Source: CAYJCL01 sp964370475 (GTDB lineage Bacteria; Bacillota_I; Bacilli_A; RF39; UBA660). Taken from it: a stretch of 36,059 nucleotides of DNA. The stretch lies in the NCBI GenBank assembly GCA_964370475.1, contig CAYJJI010000011.1, forward strand, positions 1 to 36,059. Reading direction: 5' to 3'. Under the pieces are notes generated by a model. The model was not told where the DNA came from and searched no databases. It saw nothing but the letters and a program-made list of their open reading frames with translations. Shown here in pieces: positions 24,205 to 31,341 of this stretch. Numbering within the stretch: the stretch's first letter is position 1; each line of letters starts with the position of its first letter. Both the position numbers and the translations under genes were made by a program.

Positions 24205-24224
24205 ATTTAATTTATCTTTTTTTT
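24199..24224 (+). terminator. Rho-independent terminator
   Basis: AGATAAA (24199-24205) pairs with TTTATCT (24211-24217), loop TTTAA, then Ts. It includes the LysM gene stop. Confidence 0.8.
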
Positions 24225-24230
24225 ATATTG

Positions 24231-24239
24231 TGATATAAT
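24231..24239 (+). promoter_or_regulatory. Extended -10 promoter of the 532-residue membrane protein
   Basis: TGATATAAT (24231-24239) is a perfect TGn-TATAAT extended -10. No good -35 is visible in the T-run upstream. Confidence 0.5.
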
Positions 24240-24261
24240 CTTATTATAGGAGGGGTCCTAG

Positions 24262-25860
24262 ATGGTATTAAGAAAGCCGTATGCATTTTTAATTAAATAT
24301 TTTAAGTTAATCCATTTAGGATTGCTGTTTTTAGTAAGTTTTATTTTATATAAGACTTATGATTTATCTTTGTTTTATAAGGAATATATAGGGGATAATT
24401 TTAGTACTAATGAGGTAATGTTTGCTGATAAGTATTTTAATGGATATTTAATACTTGGTTTTGTTATATTGATTGGTTTGTTAATTACTATATTTTTACT
24501 TATGCAATTTAAGAAGAAGAGTGTTTGGTATTATGTTAGTGGGGTATTATTCTATGGAATAGTATTTATTGTCTTCTTCTTTATAAGTGGGAATTTAATG
24601 CAGTTAGAGAGATCTAGTGTAGAGTCTGCTACTGTGTTAATTTATAGGGATGTAGTTAATATTATTTATTATCCTCAGTTTATTTTTGTGTTTTTAACTT
24701 TTTTAAAAGGGATTGGGTTTGATATTAAGACTTTCTCTTTTAATCCTGAGTTTGATGATTTTGAGTTAGATGAAGAAGATAATGAAGAAGTAGAAGTAAG
24801 TATTAAATTAGATAATTATAAAGTTAATAGACAGATTAGAAGAACTGGTAGAGAATTAAAATATTATGTGTTAGAAAATAAGTTTGTATTTAGCATTATT
24901 TTAATAGGGGTATTATTATTTATAGCTGTTAGTATATTTATGAATTTTCAAGTATATAATAAAACTTATAATGAGAGAAGTACTCTTACTTATGATTCTT
25001 TTAATTTAGAGTTTAAAGATAGTTTTATTACTCAATATGATTATAAGGGTGATTTAATTAGTAATGGTAATTATTATTTAGCAGTTATTGTTAATGCTAA
25101 GAATATAAGTCTTGAAAATGCTAAAATAGATAGTGATGCTTTTAAGATTGAAATTGATGGAGCAAATGTTGTTCCTAGATTGGATTTAAGTGGGAAATTT
25201 GCTGATATAGCTATTCCTTATTATGGAGTTAGTTTACTTCCTGATGTTTCTAATGATTATGTGTTTGTTTATGAACTAGGTAATACTTATAAGAGTAATT
25301 ATACTATTAGTATTTTAGATGATTACGATGTTGTTGATAATGAAATAGTTACTAAGTATAAACATATAAAGATTAATCCTTCAGCTCTTAATGTAAGTGA
25401 TTCTTCTGGTGAATATGAACTTGGTGAGAAAGTTGTTTTAAATGAAAATGTTTTATTGGATACTTATATACAAGTAGATGATTATGTATTTAGAGATAAG
25501 CATAATTATGTGTATGAATTTTGTTATTTAGAAGAATGTTCTGAATCTAAGGGAATAGTTATAGCTAATAGTAATTTAATGATTAATTCTACTTTGATGA
25601 TATTGGATGTTGATTTTTTAATAGATGATGATAGTTATTACTATATTAATGATCATGAAGATAATTTTTTTGATGATTATGTTATGATTCAATATGTTCA
25701 TGATGATGAAGTAATTGTTGATAGAGTAATTAATGTTACTCCTGATGTACTAGATGATAAGTTAATATTACAAGTTAGTAATAAAGCTGTAGAATCTAGT
25801 AATGTTGAATTATTAGTTAAAGTTAGGGGAGTTACGCATACTATAGTATTAAAGAAGTAA
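24262..25860 (+). CDS. Five-helix membrane protein with extracellular Ig-like C-terminus
   Basis: 532 residues. Membrane helices at about 16-32, 60-82, 88-109, 132-150 and 208-227. Residues 151-207 form an acidic cytosolic loop (FDDFELDEEDNEEVEVS) ending in basic RRTGRELK. The outer part (228-532) is beta-rich: YYLAVIVNAKNISLENAKIDSDAF recalls the DUF4352-like immunoglobulin fold, and a second domain carries CYLEEC (about 430). AGGAGGGG stands before the ATG. It follows the LysM gene after a terminator and an extended -10, so it is its own unit but perhaps part of the same cluster. Function not recognised. Confidence 0.78.
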   Translation: MVLRKPYAFLIKYFKLIHLGLLFLVSFILYKTYDLSLFYKEYIGDNFSTNEVMFADKYFNGYLILGFVILIGLLITIFLLMQFKKKSVWYYVSGVLFYGIVFIVFFFISGNLMQLERSSVESATVLIYRDVVNIIYYPQFIFVFLTFLKGIGFDIKTFSFNPEFDDFELDEEDNEEVEVSIKLDNYKVNRQIRRTGRELKYYVLENKFVFSIILIGVLLFIAVSIFMNFQVYNKTYNERSTLTYDSFNLEFKDSFITQYDYKGDLISNGNYYLAVIVNAKNISLENAKIDSDAFKIEIDGANVVPRLDLSGKFADIAIPYYGVSLLPDVSNDYVFVYELGNTYKSNYTISILDDYDVVDNEIVTKYKHIKINPSALNVSDSSGEYELGEKVVLNENVLLDTYIQVDDYVFRDKHNYVYEFCYLEECSESKGIVIANSNLMINSTLMILDVDFLIDDDSYYYINDHEDNFFDDYVMIQYVHDDEVIVDRVINVTPDVLDDKLILQVSNKAVESSNVELLVKVRGVTHTIVLKK

Positions 25861-25889
25861 TTGACATTTTTGATACCTTATTATAAAAT
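25861..25889 (+). promoter_or_regulatory. Promoter of tRNA-Cys
   Basis: Perfect TTGACA (25861-25866), 17 bases, TAAAAT (25884-25889). It begins one base after the stop codon of the preceding gene. Confidence 0.65.
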
Positions 25890-25896
25890 AAGGTAT
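25873..25896. repeat. Inverted repeat across the tRNA-Cys promoter
   Basis: ATACCTTATT (25873-25882), ATAA, AATAAGGTAT (25887-25896): a perfect 10-bp inverted repeat covering the spacer, the -10 and the likely start site. No T-run follows, so it does not look like a terminator of the upstream gene. Confidence 0.7.
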
Positions 25897-25903
25897 AGCT
25901 TGT

Positions 25904-25977
25904 GGGGCTTTAGCCAAGCGGTAAGGCGTGGGACTGCAACTCCCTGATCACCGGTTCAAATCCGGTAGGCCCCTCCA
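25904..25977 (+). tRNA. tRNA-Cys (anticodon GCA)
   Basis: 74 bases. The acceptor stem GGGGCTT pairs with AGGCCCC (one G-T pair), discriminator T, encoded CCA (25975-25977). Anticodon loop CTGCAAC gives GCA, and the D arm TAGCCAAGCGGTAAGGCG and T arm CCGGTTCAAATCCGG are standard. It is a lone tRNA gene with its own promoter and terminator. Confidence 0.97.
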
Positions 25978-25987
25978 TAAATAAATT

Positions 25988-26013
25988 ACACTAACATTAT
26001 GTTAGTGTTTTTT
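25988..26013 (+). terminator. tRNA-Cys terminator
   Basis: ACACTAACA (25988-25996) pairs with TGTTAGTGT (26000-26008), loop TTA, then Ts. Confidence 0.88.
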
Positions 26014-26042
26014 CTATTTATAGGAGAATTTTAGTTTTTATA

Positions 26043-26071
26043 TTGTTTTATATATTATATAGTTTTACACT
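26043..26071 (+). promoter_or_regulatory. Promoter of the YHYH surface protein gene
   Basis: TTGTTT (26043-26048), 17 bases, TACACT (26066-26071). ACACT (26067-26071) and AGTGT (26081-26085) form a short inverted repeat around the start site and ribosome binding site. This promoter excludes a start codon at 26043. Confidence 0.45.
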
Positions 26072-26090
26072 TTTTTTAGGAGTGTGTGTA

Positions 26091-26948
26091 GTGAAGAAGT
26101 TTTTATTTATTGTTTTAGTATTTGTTTTTCCGTTAGTGGTTAGTGCTCATCCAGGAAGGTTAGCGAGTGATAATTGTCATTACTGTTATACTAATTGTGA
26201 ATCTTGGGGATTAGTTGAAGGAGAGAGACATTGTCATAATGGTGATACTTATAGTAATTCAAAAGGTCAAATATATAATAATGATGGAGTTTTGATTCAG
26301 GATGTTGTAATTGATGATGATTCTGTCATAGAAGAAAATGAATATATTCCACCAGTTGTTAATACTAAAAGTTCTGATAATAGTTTAAAAAGAGTTATAG
26401 TTGATGATATTAGTATTGATTTGAATAATTTAGTATTTGAGACCGTTAATGATGAAGTTGATATAGAAGTTGATACTAATGATTCTAATGCTACTTATAA
26501 AATTGTTATGAATGATTTGATAATTGGAGAGAATGATATTTCTATTATTGTTACTGCTGAGGATGGTAGTACTAAGACTTATCGTTTAGTTGTTAATAAA
26601 ATTGATACTGCTAGTGATGATTTTAATTTTGTATTAGAAATTGATGGTGACTTAATTGAATTTGATGATTTTGAATCTTCTATAAGTGTGTTGTCTTCTG
26701 TAAATGAGTTAGATTATGATTATGAGTTAAGTCATCAAGATGCTACCTTAGAAGTTACGGGAGCAGATGATTTATCTGAGGGAGAGAATACGGTTTTGTT
26801 TAAAGTGAGTATTGATGATGTTGAACAGATTTATACTCTTATAGTTACAAAAGACTCTGAAGGTGATTTTTTTGTTGGTTTGTTATCTTTAGGTATATTA
26901 GGAGGAATAGGTTATTTAATTTACAAAGTGATTAGAAGATATAAATGA
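26091..26948 (+). CDS. Surface protein with YHYH motif and cadherin-like domains
   Basis: 285 residues. Signal peptide 1-19 (ends VVSA), then HPGRLASDNCHYCYTNCESW (20-39) and GERHCH (44-49), the Cys/His pattern of YHYH-type secreted domains, with three spaced cysteines plus C48 and several histidines, a possible metal site. Two beta-sandwich domains of the cadherin-like (PF12733-type) kind follow: about 100-170 (IIGENDISIIVTAEDGSTKTYRLVV, shown in part) and 178-258. A C-terminal membrane helix (262-280, FVGLLSLGILGGIGYLIY) and basic tail anchor it. Start is GTG 26091, eight bases after AGGAG (26078-26082); longer frames would lie inside the promoter and lack a signal peptide at the end. Confidence 0.85.
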   Translation: MKKFLFIVLVFVFPLVVSAHPGRLASDNCHYCYTNCESWGLVEGERHCHNGDTYSNSKGQIYNNDGVLIQDVVIDDDSVIEENEYIPPVVNTKSSDNSLKRVIVDDISIDLNNLVFETVNDEVDIEVDTNDSNATYKIVMNDLIIGENDISIIVTAEDGSTKTYRLVVNKIDTASDDFNFVLEIDGDLIEFDDFESSISVLSSVNELDYDYELSHQDATLEVTGADDLSEGENTVLFKVSIDDVEQIYTLIVTKDSEGDFFVGLLSLGILGGIGYLIYKVIRRYK

Positions 26949-26950
26949 AT

Positions 26951-26979
26951 TTGATTTTTTATCTTTATTTTATTATAAT
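26951..26979 (+). promoter_or_regulatory. Promoter of small paralog A
   Basis: TTGATT (26951-26956), 17 bases, TATAAT (26974-26979). Transcription near 26986 rules out the ATG at 26985 as start. Confidence 0.65.
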
Positions 26980-27002
26980 ACTCTATGAAAAGAGGAAATA
27001 AT

Positions 27003-27425
27003 ATGGAATTAAGTGTTGAAAAGAAAAAAGAGTTATTGATGTTTTGGTTTAACTATTATGGAAAAGTTATGTATACTTTAGAAGAGTTAGATATTTTTCA
27101 TAATTTAGTTGAGACTAATTTAGAGGGTGTAGAAAAAGTTGCAGTAGTTAATTTTATCAAAAATTTAGGTTCTTCTATATTTGTATTAGCTATAAGAGAT
27201 GGAAAAGAGTTGGAATTACTAAATACTTTAGATTTTTCTGATGCAGAAGAAGATCCTACTAATAGTGATGAATTTAGAAATGTAACAGATGAATTTTATT
27301 CAACTGTTATGATTGCTTTTGGTAATAGATTACCTAATGTTCCATTAAAAAAGGAAGAAATGATTATACAAATAAATGATATTCAAAAAAAACTTAAAAA
27401 TAAAAACCAGTCATTTAAGAATTAG
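27003..27425 (+). CDS. Small cytosolic protein, paralog of the 29618 gene, unknown
   Basis: 140 residues, no signal or membrane helix. The core LLMFWFNYYGKVMYTLEEL (11-29), then TNLEGVEKVAVVNFIKNLG (36-54) and ELLN lines up with the protein at 29618 over 67 residues with about 30 identities by eye, including W-x-x-x-YGK, TN, VAV and F-x-KN. The C-terminal 40 residues are Lys-rich helix. Start set at 27003 because AGAGG lies upstream and the promoter -10 is 23 bases before. No known family recognised. It is a single-gene transcript or leads into the next gene 46 bases on. Confidence 0.75.
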   Translation: MELSVEKKKELLMFWFNYYGKVMYTLEELDIFHNLVETNLEGVEKVAVVNFIKNLGSSIFVLAIRDGKELELLNTLDFSDAEEDPTNSDEFRNVTDEFYSTVMIAFGNRLPNVPLKKEEMIIQINDIQKKLKNKNQSFKN

Positions 27426-27471
27426 TTGAATTTATTAATGAAGAGGTGTATGATTGTTTTAGGAGAGTTTT

Positions 27472-28092
27472 ATGAAAAATATTGTAGATAATGAACGAGA
27501 TGCTGGGGTTGTTATACCTTTTATAGATGAGGTAAGTGAGAGTTTTAGTTTAAATGAAGAAAATGCTTTCTTAATTTGTGAGAAGTATGATGCTAGTTTA
27601 GGTGGAATTGTTCAAGAAATAATGAATATTAAAAATCATGCATTAAGTGAGTTATCAAATGATGAATCAGAAACATTTCTGGATAATGGTAATTCTAATG
27701 TAAGATATACTATTGAAAAAGTTTGTGGATTTAGCTCATCTACTATTAATTATTATAATTGTGAGAACAAAGATAGTTTTGATATAGTTTGTGTTTCAAA
27801 TGATGAATGTTGTCAATTTGAAATAATGATGCGAGTTTTTGATAAAAATAATTGTTTTGTAGTAAATGGTTGGTATGATAAAGACGAGTATTCTTTAAGT
27901 GTTGGGATGAATAAAACTAGTGCTTTTTCTCAAACTAATAACGGATTTGTTACTTTTGATGTTCATGTTGATAAAAATGGACTTGATTCGTCTTTGAAAC
28001 ATGATTATGAAGAGCTTGTTGATAGTGTTGGAGTTTATGCTGATTTAATTAATAAGCGTTTGGGCGATGCTAGAAAATTAGAAAAAAAATAA
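27472..28092 (+). CDS. Cytosolic protein of unknown function
   Basis: 206 residues without signal or membrane helix. The N-terminal half is helical (VSESFSLNEENAFLICEKYD, then VQEIMNIKNHALSELS); from about 80 it becomes beta-rich with six cysteines (VCGF, YYNCEN, IVCVSNDECCQF, NNCF), which is notable for a cytosolic protein in this window. The C-terminus is helical and basic. AGGAG precedes the ATG. It follows paralog A in the same direction; a 12-bp hairpin follows it after 52 bases. I cannot name a family. Confidence 0.75.
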   Translation: MKNIVDNERDAGVVIPFIDEVSESFSLNEENAFLICEKYDASLGGIVQEIMNIKNHALSELSNDESETFLDNGNSNVRYTIEKVCGFSSSTINYYNCENKDSFDIVCVSNDECCQFEIMMRVFDKNNCFVVNGWYDKDEYSLSVGMNKTSAFSQTNNGFVTFDVHVDKNGLDSSLKHDYEELVDSVGVYADLINKRLGDARKLEKK

Positions 28093-28144
28093 ATTCTGTT
28101 ATTAATTTCAAATTTTTATATAACAGATTTATATGACTTTTATT

Positions 28145-28185
28145 AAACTCTCATTGTTTATCAATGAGAGTTTTAGTTTGTGTAT
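28145..28185 (+). terminator. Probable terminator in the 28093-28243 gap
   Basis: AAACTCTCATTG (28145-28156) pairs perfectly with CAATGAGAGTTT (28162-28173), loop TTTAT. The T-run is short and broken (TTTTAGTTT). A second, weaker pair, TCTGTTAT (28095) with ATAACAGA (28120), precedes it. The rest of the gap holds nothing I can name. Confidence 0.65.
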
Positions 28186-28243
28186 TGGCAGTATATATGA
28201 TATATTTAAACGTATATTGAATGGGTTATAGTAGGGTGAGTTT

Positions 28244-28507
28244 ATGAAAAATGATGTTAAGTATATTACTTGTGAGATTAATGGTACTTTAGTTAAGTAT
28301 GAGGTTTTATTTTCTTTTTATTCTAAGTTATCTGGTAAAGATTATGTTATATATACTGATAATACTATGGATGGCGATAAGAAGAATATATTTGCTTCTA
28401 TTTATATTCCTAAAGAAGAGAATAAAATTGTAGATATTACTTTAGATAGTGATTGGGAAATTGTTGAGGACTTTTTGTTCGAAAACGATGATGATAATCA
28501 TGAATAG
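28244..28507 (+). CDS. DUF1292 (YrzB-like) protein
   Basis: 87 residues, acidic, cytosolic. VKYEVLFSFYSKLSGKDYVIYTDN and the closing DSDWEIVEDFL (quoted in parts) are the DUF1292 signature. The biochemical role of this widespread Firmicutes family is unknown; it often lies beside ruvX/alaS, unlike here. AGGGTGAG precedes the ATG. Its end overlaps the start of the metalloprotease gene by eight bases, so the pair is coupled. Confidence 0.88.
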   Translation: MKNDVKYITCEINGTLVKYEVLFSFYSKLSGKDYVIYTDNTMDGDKKNIFASIYIPKEENKIVDITLDSDWEIVEDFLFENDDDNHE

Positions 28508-29567
28508 TAACGATTTTTCTAATATTATTGCATTGTTACAATGTCTTTTAATTTCTGTTGTCACTCTTAATATTCCTACATTTATTAGTTCTTCTTTTAA
28601 GAGTAATGAAAAGTATAAATTAAATAAAGATAAAAAGTTATCAGATTATAAGAGTGTTTTTGTTCCTAAAGAAGTTGTTAGAAAATATGATAATGTTGAT
28701 ACTACTAAGTTTTCTAAAATAAATTATGGTAATTATATTATTGAATTTATTAATGAAATTAAAAAAATATCAAAGGAAGAAGATTTAACTTATTTATATA
28801 ATAATTTTAGTTCATTAGATATTTCAATATATAAAAATACTATACCTGAATTATTTAAAAGTACTACTATAATGGGAGAGTATTCAACTGAAAAAAATAA
28901 AATTAAAATGCAAATTAGTAACGAACCTTTAATTAAATATATATTAATACATGAATTGTTTCATTGTTCTAGTACAACGGTTGAACAGTCATTTATATTT
29001 AGTGGTTTTTCGCAATTTAACAGGGTTACTAATAAATCAGTGGGTTATTATTTTAATGAAGGTTATACTCAATATTTAACTGAGAAAACTTTTATGAAAA
29101 ATGGTAAAATTGATAATTGTTATTTTATTGAGAAAAATATAGCTAAGTTGGTTGAGTTAATAGTTGGTAAGGATATGTTTTCATTGTATTTGAGAGCTGA
29201 TTTTAATGGACTTATTAATGAGTTAGCTAGATATGATTCTGTTACAAATATTAGGTCTCTTTTTAATATGATTGAGTATGTTTGTGAATCTTTTAGCAGT
29301 GGACTTTCTTCTGTGGAAGAAAAGGAGAAAATATTTTATTTGATGAAGAAAATTTATTCATATTTATTATATTTGTATATTCGTAAAAATGAGATTAAAA
29401 GTACAATTAAAATGTCTTCAAAAAAGTATGATAAATTTGTTAATGCTTTTTTACGTGAAACAGCTTTTTTTGATTATATTGATGATCCGTCATATGGAAT
29501 TAAAGAAGATGATTTAATTACGGAGTATGAATCTTTTGTTGTTGGTGATGGTGATTTAAAGTTATAG
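28500..29567 (+). CDS. Membrane-linked zinc metalloprotease-like protein
   Basis: 355 residues. The N-terminus has one hydrophobic segment (about 9-30, IIALLQCLLISVVTLNI). The catalytic motif is H151-E152-L-F-H155 (ILIHELFHC), with E187 in YYFNEGYTQYLTE as the probable third zinc ligand 32 residues later, as in gluzincin-type proteases. The rest is helical. ATGs at 28488 and 28491 are alternatives; 28500 is preferred for coupling because it overlaps the DUF1292 stop. Topology (catalytic part inside or outside) cannot be fixed by sequence. Substrate unknown; a target among the neighbouring surface proteins is a guess. Confidence 0.8.
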   Translation: MNSNDFSNIIALLQCLLISVVTLNIPTFISSSFKSNEKYKLNKDKKLSDYKSVFVPKEVVRKYDNVDTTKFSKINYGNYIIEFINEIKKISKEEDLTYLYNNFSSLDISIYKNTIPELFKSTTIMGEYSTEKNKIKMQISNEPLIKYILIHELFHCSSTTVEQSFIFSGFSQFNRVTNKSVGYYFNEGYTQYLTEKTFMKNGKIDNCYFIEKNIAKLVELIVGKDMFSLYLRADFNGLINELARYDSVTNIRSLFNMIEYVCESFSSGLSSVEEKEKIFYLMKKIYSYLLYLYIRKNEIKSTIKMSSKKYDKFVNAFLRETAFFDYIDDPSYGIKEDDLITEYESFVVGDGDLKL

Positions 29568-29595
29568 TTGCTTTTTCTTATATATGTTATATAAT
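29568..29595 (+). promoter_or_regulatory. Promoter of small paralog B
   Basis: TTGCTT (29568-29573), 16 bases, TATAAT (29590-29595), directly after the protease stop codon. Confidence 0.55.
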
Positions 29596-29617
29596 ATGAA
29601 AAGTTAGAGGTGATTTA

Positions 29618-30019
29618 ATGGATGGTTTTGAATCTAAAGATAACAAGATAGTCTTACTAAAACATTGGTGGCATAATTATGGTAAAATGTTATATACTTA
29701 TGATGAATTTTTGACATTTTCTTCATTAATGGATACTAATTTTGATAGTATAGAAGCTGTTGCTGTATTTTCTTTTATGAAGAATGATGGTCCTAAGATT
29801 ATTGTTCATTCTATTAGAAGTAATAGTGTTAATGAGTTATTAAATATATTTGTAGCAAATAAATTTAATAAAGATAATAAATATATAAAGATTAGAATTG
29901 AATTTTATAATCAATTACTAAATAGTTATCTTACTCAAAATCCTTCTGAACCATCTACACCATCAACAATCAATGTATCGTTTGGACGTTCTTTTAATAA
30001 AAATAAACCTAAAAATTAG
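29618..30019 (+). CDS. Small cytosolic protein, paralog of the 27003 gene, unknown
   Basis: 133 residues. HWWHNYGKMLYTYDEF (13-28) and TNFDSIEAVAVFSFMKNDG (36-54) align with the 27003 protein. The C-terminus differs: instead of Lys-rich helix it ends in a Pro/Ser/Thr segment (NPSEPSTPSTINVSF) and a basic tail, likely disordered. RBS AGAGGTG. It has its own promoter and terminator. Two copies around the DUF1292-protease pair suggest a duplication; function unknown. Confidence 0.75.
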   Translation: MDGFESKDNKIVLLKHWWHNYGKMLYTYDEFLTFSSLMDTNFDSIEAVAVFSFMKNDGPKIIVHSIRSNSVNELLNIFVANKFNKDNKYIKIRIEFYNQLLNSYLTQNPSEPSTPSTINVSFGRSFNKNKPKN

Positions 30020-30035
30020 GTTTATTTTATTATTC
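30001..30035 (+). terminator. Terminator after paralog B
   Basis: AAATAAACCTAA (30001-30012) pairs with TTAGGTTTATTT (30016-30027), loop AAA, then a T-rich but interrupted run. It covers the last codons. Confidence 0.7.
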
Positions 30036-30059
30036 TACAGTAAGTAGAGATACATTTTA

Positions 30060-30088
30060 TTGACTTTTTTTGTAGCTCTTTTTATAAT
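30060..30088 (+). promoter_or_regulatory. Promoter of the 30134 membrane protein
   Basis: TTGACT (30060-30065), 17 bases, TATAAT (30083-30088); a leader of about 40 bases. Confidence 0.7.
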
Positions 30089-30133
30089 TGATTTACAATT
30101 TATGAATGCATGTTAAGTGTTTAGGAGGCTTAT

Positions 30134-30736
30134 ATGTTAGAACAATTTAGAAGATTGGCGTATCTTAGAAGGCTTGCTTTTTTTACGGGAGTGATAATGG
30201 CTTTTTCGCTTACTGCATTGGTATGTAGTTTAGTTCCGTTTTTAACTTTGTTTTCGATTGGTGTTTCTGTTACAACTATTGTGTTGATTGGTTTTGGTTT
30301 GTATTTTCAGATAAAACTTAAAGGGGAAAGTATGGTGAATATTGTTTCTTGTATGTTTTTGGTTTCTATATCGTTATTTTATGCTATAAATGTATACATT
30401 GATAATCCTGGTTATTATTTGAGTGAAACTAATTTAATTATTAGTAATGAATTAAGTTTTGAATTTAGTGATTATTTGATTAGAGGTAATGAAACTAGTA
30501 TTAGTGGAGAAATAGAATTGACTATTTCTAATAAAACTCATTGGCCTGGAACATATGTTATTAATATTGAAGCATTGGATATTGATGGAAAAATTTTAGA
30601 TGAAGATGTAGTTCATTTAGATAATATTGAACCTGGTGAAGTCGTTAAAACTAGTATTTTTACTTCTACTGATGTTGAAGATATTAGAAACATCACTAAT
30701 TTTCATATTAGAGAAATTACTAAAAAGGAAGCTTGA
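30134..30736 (+). CDS. Three-helix membrane protein with FxLYD-like outer domain
   Basis: 200 residues. Basic N-terminus, then helices at about 14-37, 40-58 and 68-88, followed by an outer beta-sandwich (about 95-200): IELTISNKTHWPGTYVINIEALDIDGKIL and DNIEPGEVVKTSIF (in parts) have the strand pattern of FxLYD-type domains, which is a weak call. AGGAGG precedes the ATG. Its stop codon TGA is within the -35 box of the next promoter. Function unknown; the architecture (helices plus outer Ig-like domain) resembles the 24262 protein in miniature. Confidence 0.75.
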   Translation: MLEQFRRLAYLRRLAFFTGVIMAFSLTALVCSLVPFLTLFSIGVSVTTIVLIGFGLYFQIKLKGESMVNIVSCMFLVSISLFYAINVYIDNPGYYLSETNLIISNELSFEFSDYLIRGNETSISGEIELTISNKTHWPGTYVINIEALDIDGKILDEDVVHLDNIEPGEVVKTSIFTSTDVEDIRNITNFHIREITKKEA

Positions 30737-30760
30737 CAATATTATTATTTTGTATATAAT
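30733..30760 (+). promoter_or_regulatory. Consensus promoter of the 30781 gene
   Basis: TTGACA (30733-30738), 16 bases, TATAAT (30755-30760): both boxes perfect. The -35 overlaps the preceding stop codon. Confidence 0.75.
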
Positions 30761-30776
30761 ACACTCCTAGGAGTGT
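30761..30776. repeat. Perfect 16-bp palindrome at the transcription start and RBS
   Basis: ACACTCCTAGGAGTGT begins right after the -10 box and contains the AGGAG ribosome site of the next gene. Transcription should start inside it, near 30767, so it reads better as an operator for a dimeric repressor than as an RNA hairpin. Confidence 0.7.
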
Positions 30777-30780
30777 TTTT

Positions 30781-31269
30781 ATGTTTAATGAAAGTTTGTT
30801 TTATAATGGTTATCCTGTTAAGTATGCTTTGATGGATGTTATCGGATATAATGGTTTTGGACCTATTGTTGAGAAAACTAATTCTATAGTAGCTAAGGTT
30901 GCTATGCCTTGTTTTATTTTAGAAGAGAAAGTAGTATATCCTATTAAATATGATCTTAAGTATTATACTGTTTTGTTTAATAGAGGTGGTAAAGATTTTG
31001 AAGAAGAAATTTTACCTAAAAGAGGATGTTCTGGTGATGTTGTAACTACTTATATATATGATACTTATGAAGCTGCATTAATTGCTCAGGAAGCGGTTAA
31101 TGATTCTATATTGAAGAGTATAGCTAAAAGGGTTGGTTATGAGATTGAAGACGAAGTGGATGCTAAAACATTGTTGGATTTATCTATATATAATGTTTCT
31201 AAATATACTGCATTAGCTAGTGAATCTTTAGTTAATAGTCAATTTATTAGTAATAAAACAAGAGAGTGA
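30781..31269 (+). CDS. Cytosolic protein of unknown function under a strong promoter
   Basis: 162 residues, no signal or membrane helix. The first 105 residues look alpha/beta with beta strands (YPVKYALMDVIGYNG, AKVAMPCFILEEKVVYPIKYDLKYYTVLF, in parts), then a helical C-terminus (YEAALIAQEAVNDSILKSIAKRVG). The KYYTVLFNRGG and ILPKRGCSGDVV segments are distinctive, but I cannot assign a family. AGGAG lies seven bases before the ATG inside a palindrome. A consensus promoter suggests high or tightly controlled expression. Terminator follows. Confidence 0.78.
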   Translation: MFNESLFYNGYPVKYALMDVIGYNGFGPIVEKTNSIVAKVAMPCFILEEKVVYPIKYDLKYYTVLFNRGGKDFEEEILPKRGCSGDVVTTYIYDTYEAALIAQEAVNDSILKSIAKRVGYEIEDEVDAKTLLDLSIYNVSKYTALASESLVNSQFISNKTRE

Positions 31270-31273
31270 TTTT

Positions 31274-31306
31274 ATAAATATTTCTGTGGTGGAAATATTT
31301 TTTATT
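31274..31306 (+). terminator. Rho-independent terminator
   Basis: AAATATTTC (31274-31282) pairs with GAAATATTT (31290-31298), loop TGTGGTG, then T-rich sequence. Confidence 0.75.
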
Positions 31307-31307
31307 T

Positions 31308-31316
31308 TATGGTACA
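31308..31316 (+). promoter_or_regulatory. Extended -10 promoter of the LtaS-like gene
   Basis: TGGTACAAT (31308-31316) is a TGn extended -10; TGGAAA (31288-31293), 17 bases away, may act as -35. Confidence 0.5.
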
Positions 31317-31341
31317 ATATTTAGAGTAAGAAGGGATTCAT

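Noticed and set aside
26043..26090. Longer start of the YHYH protein at 26043
   Set aside because: TTG start without ribosome site inside the promoter; the GTG at 26091 has AGGAG and gives a clean signal peptide.
26951..31306. Prophage or genomic island with tRNA-Cys attachment site
   Set aside because: No integrase, no direct repeat of the tRNA 3' end was found by eye, and base composition matches the neighbours.
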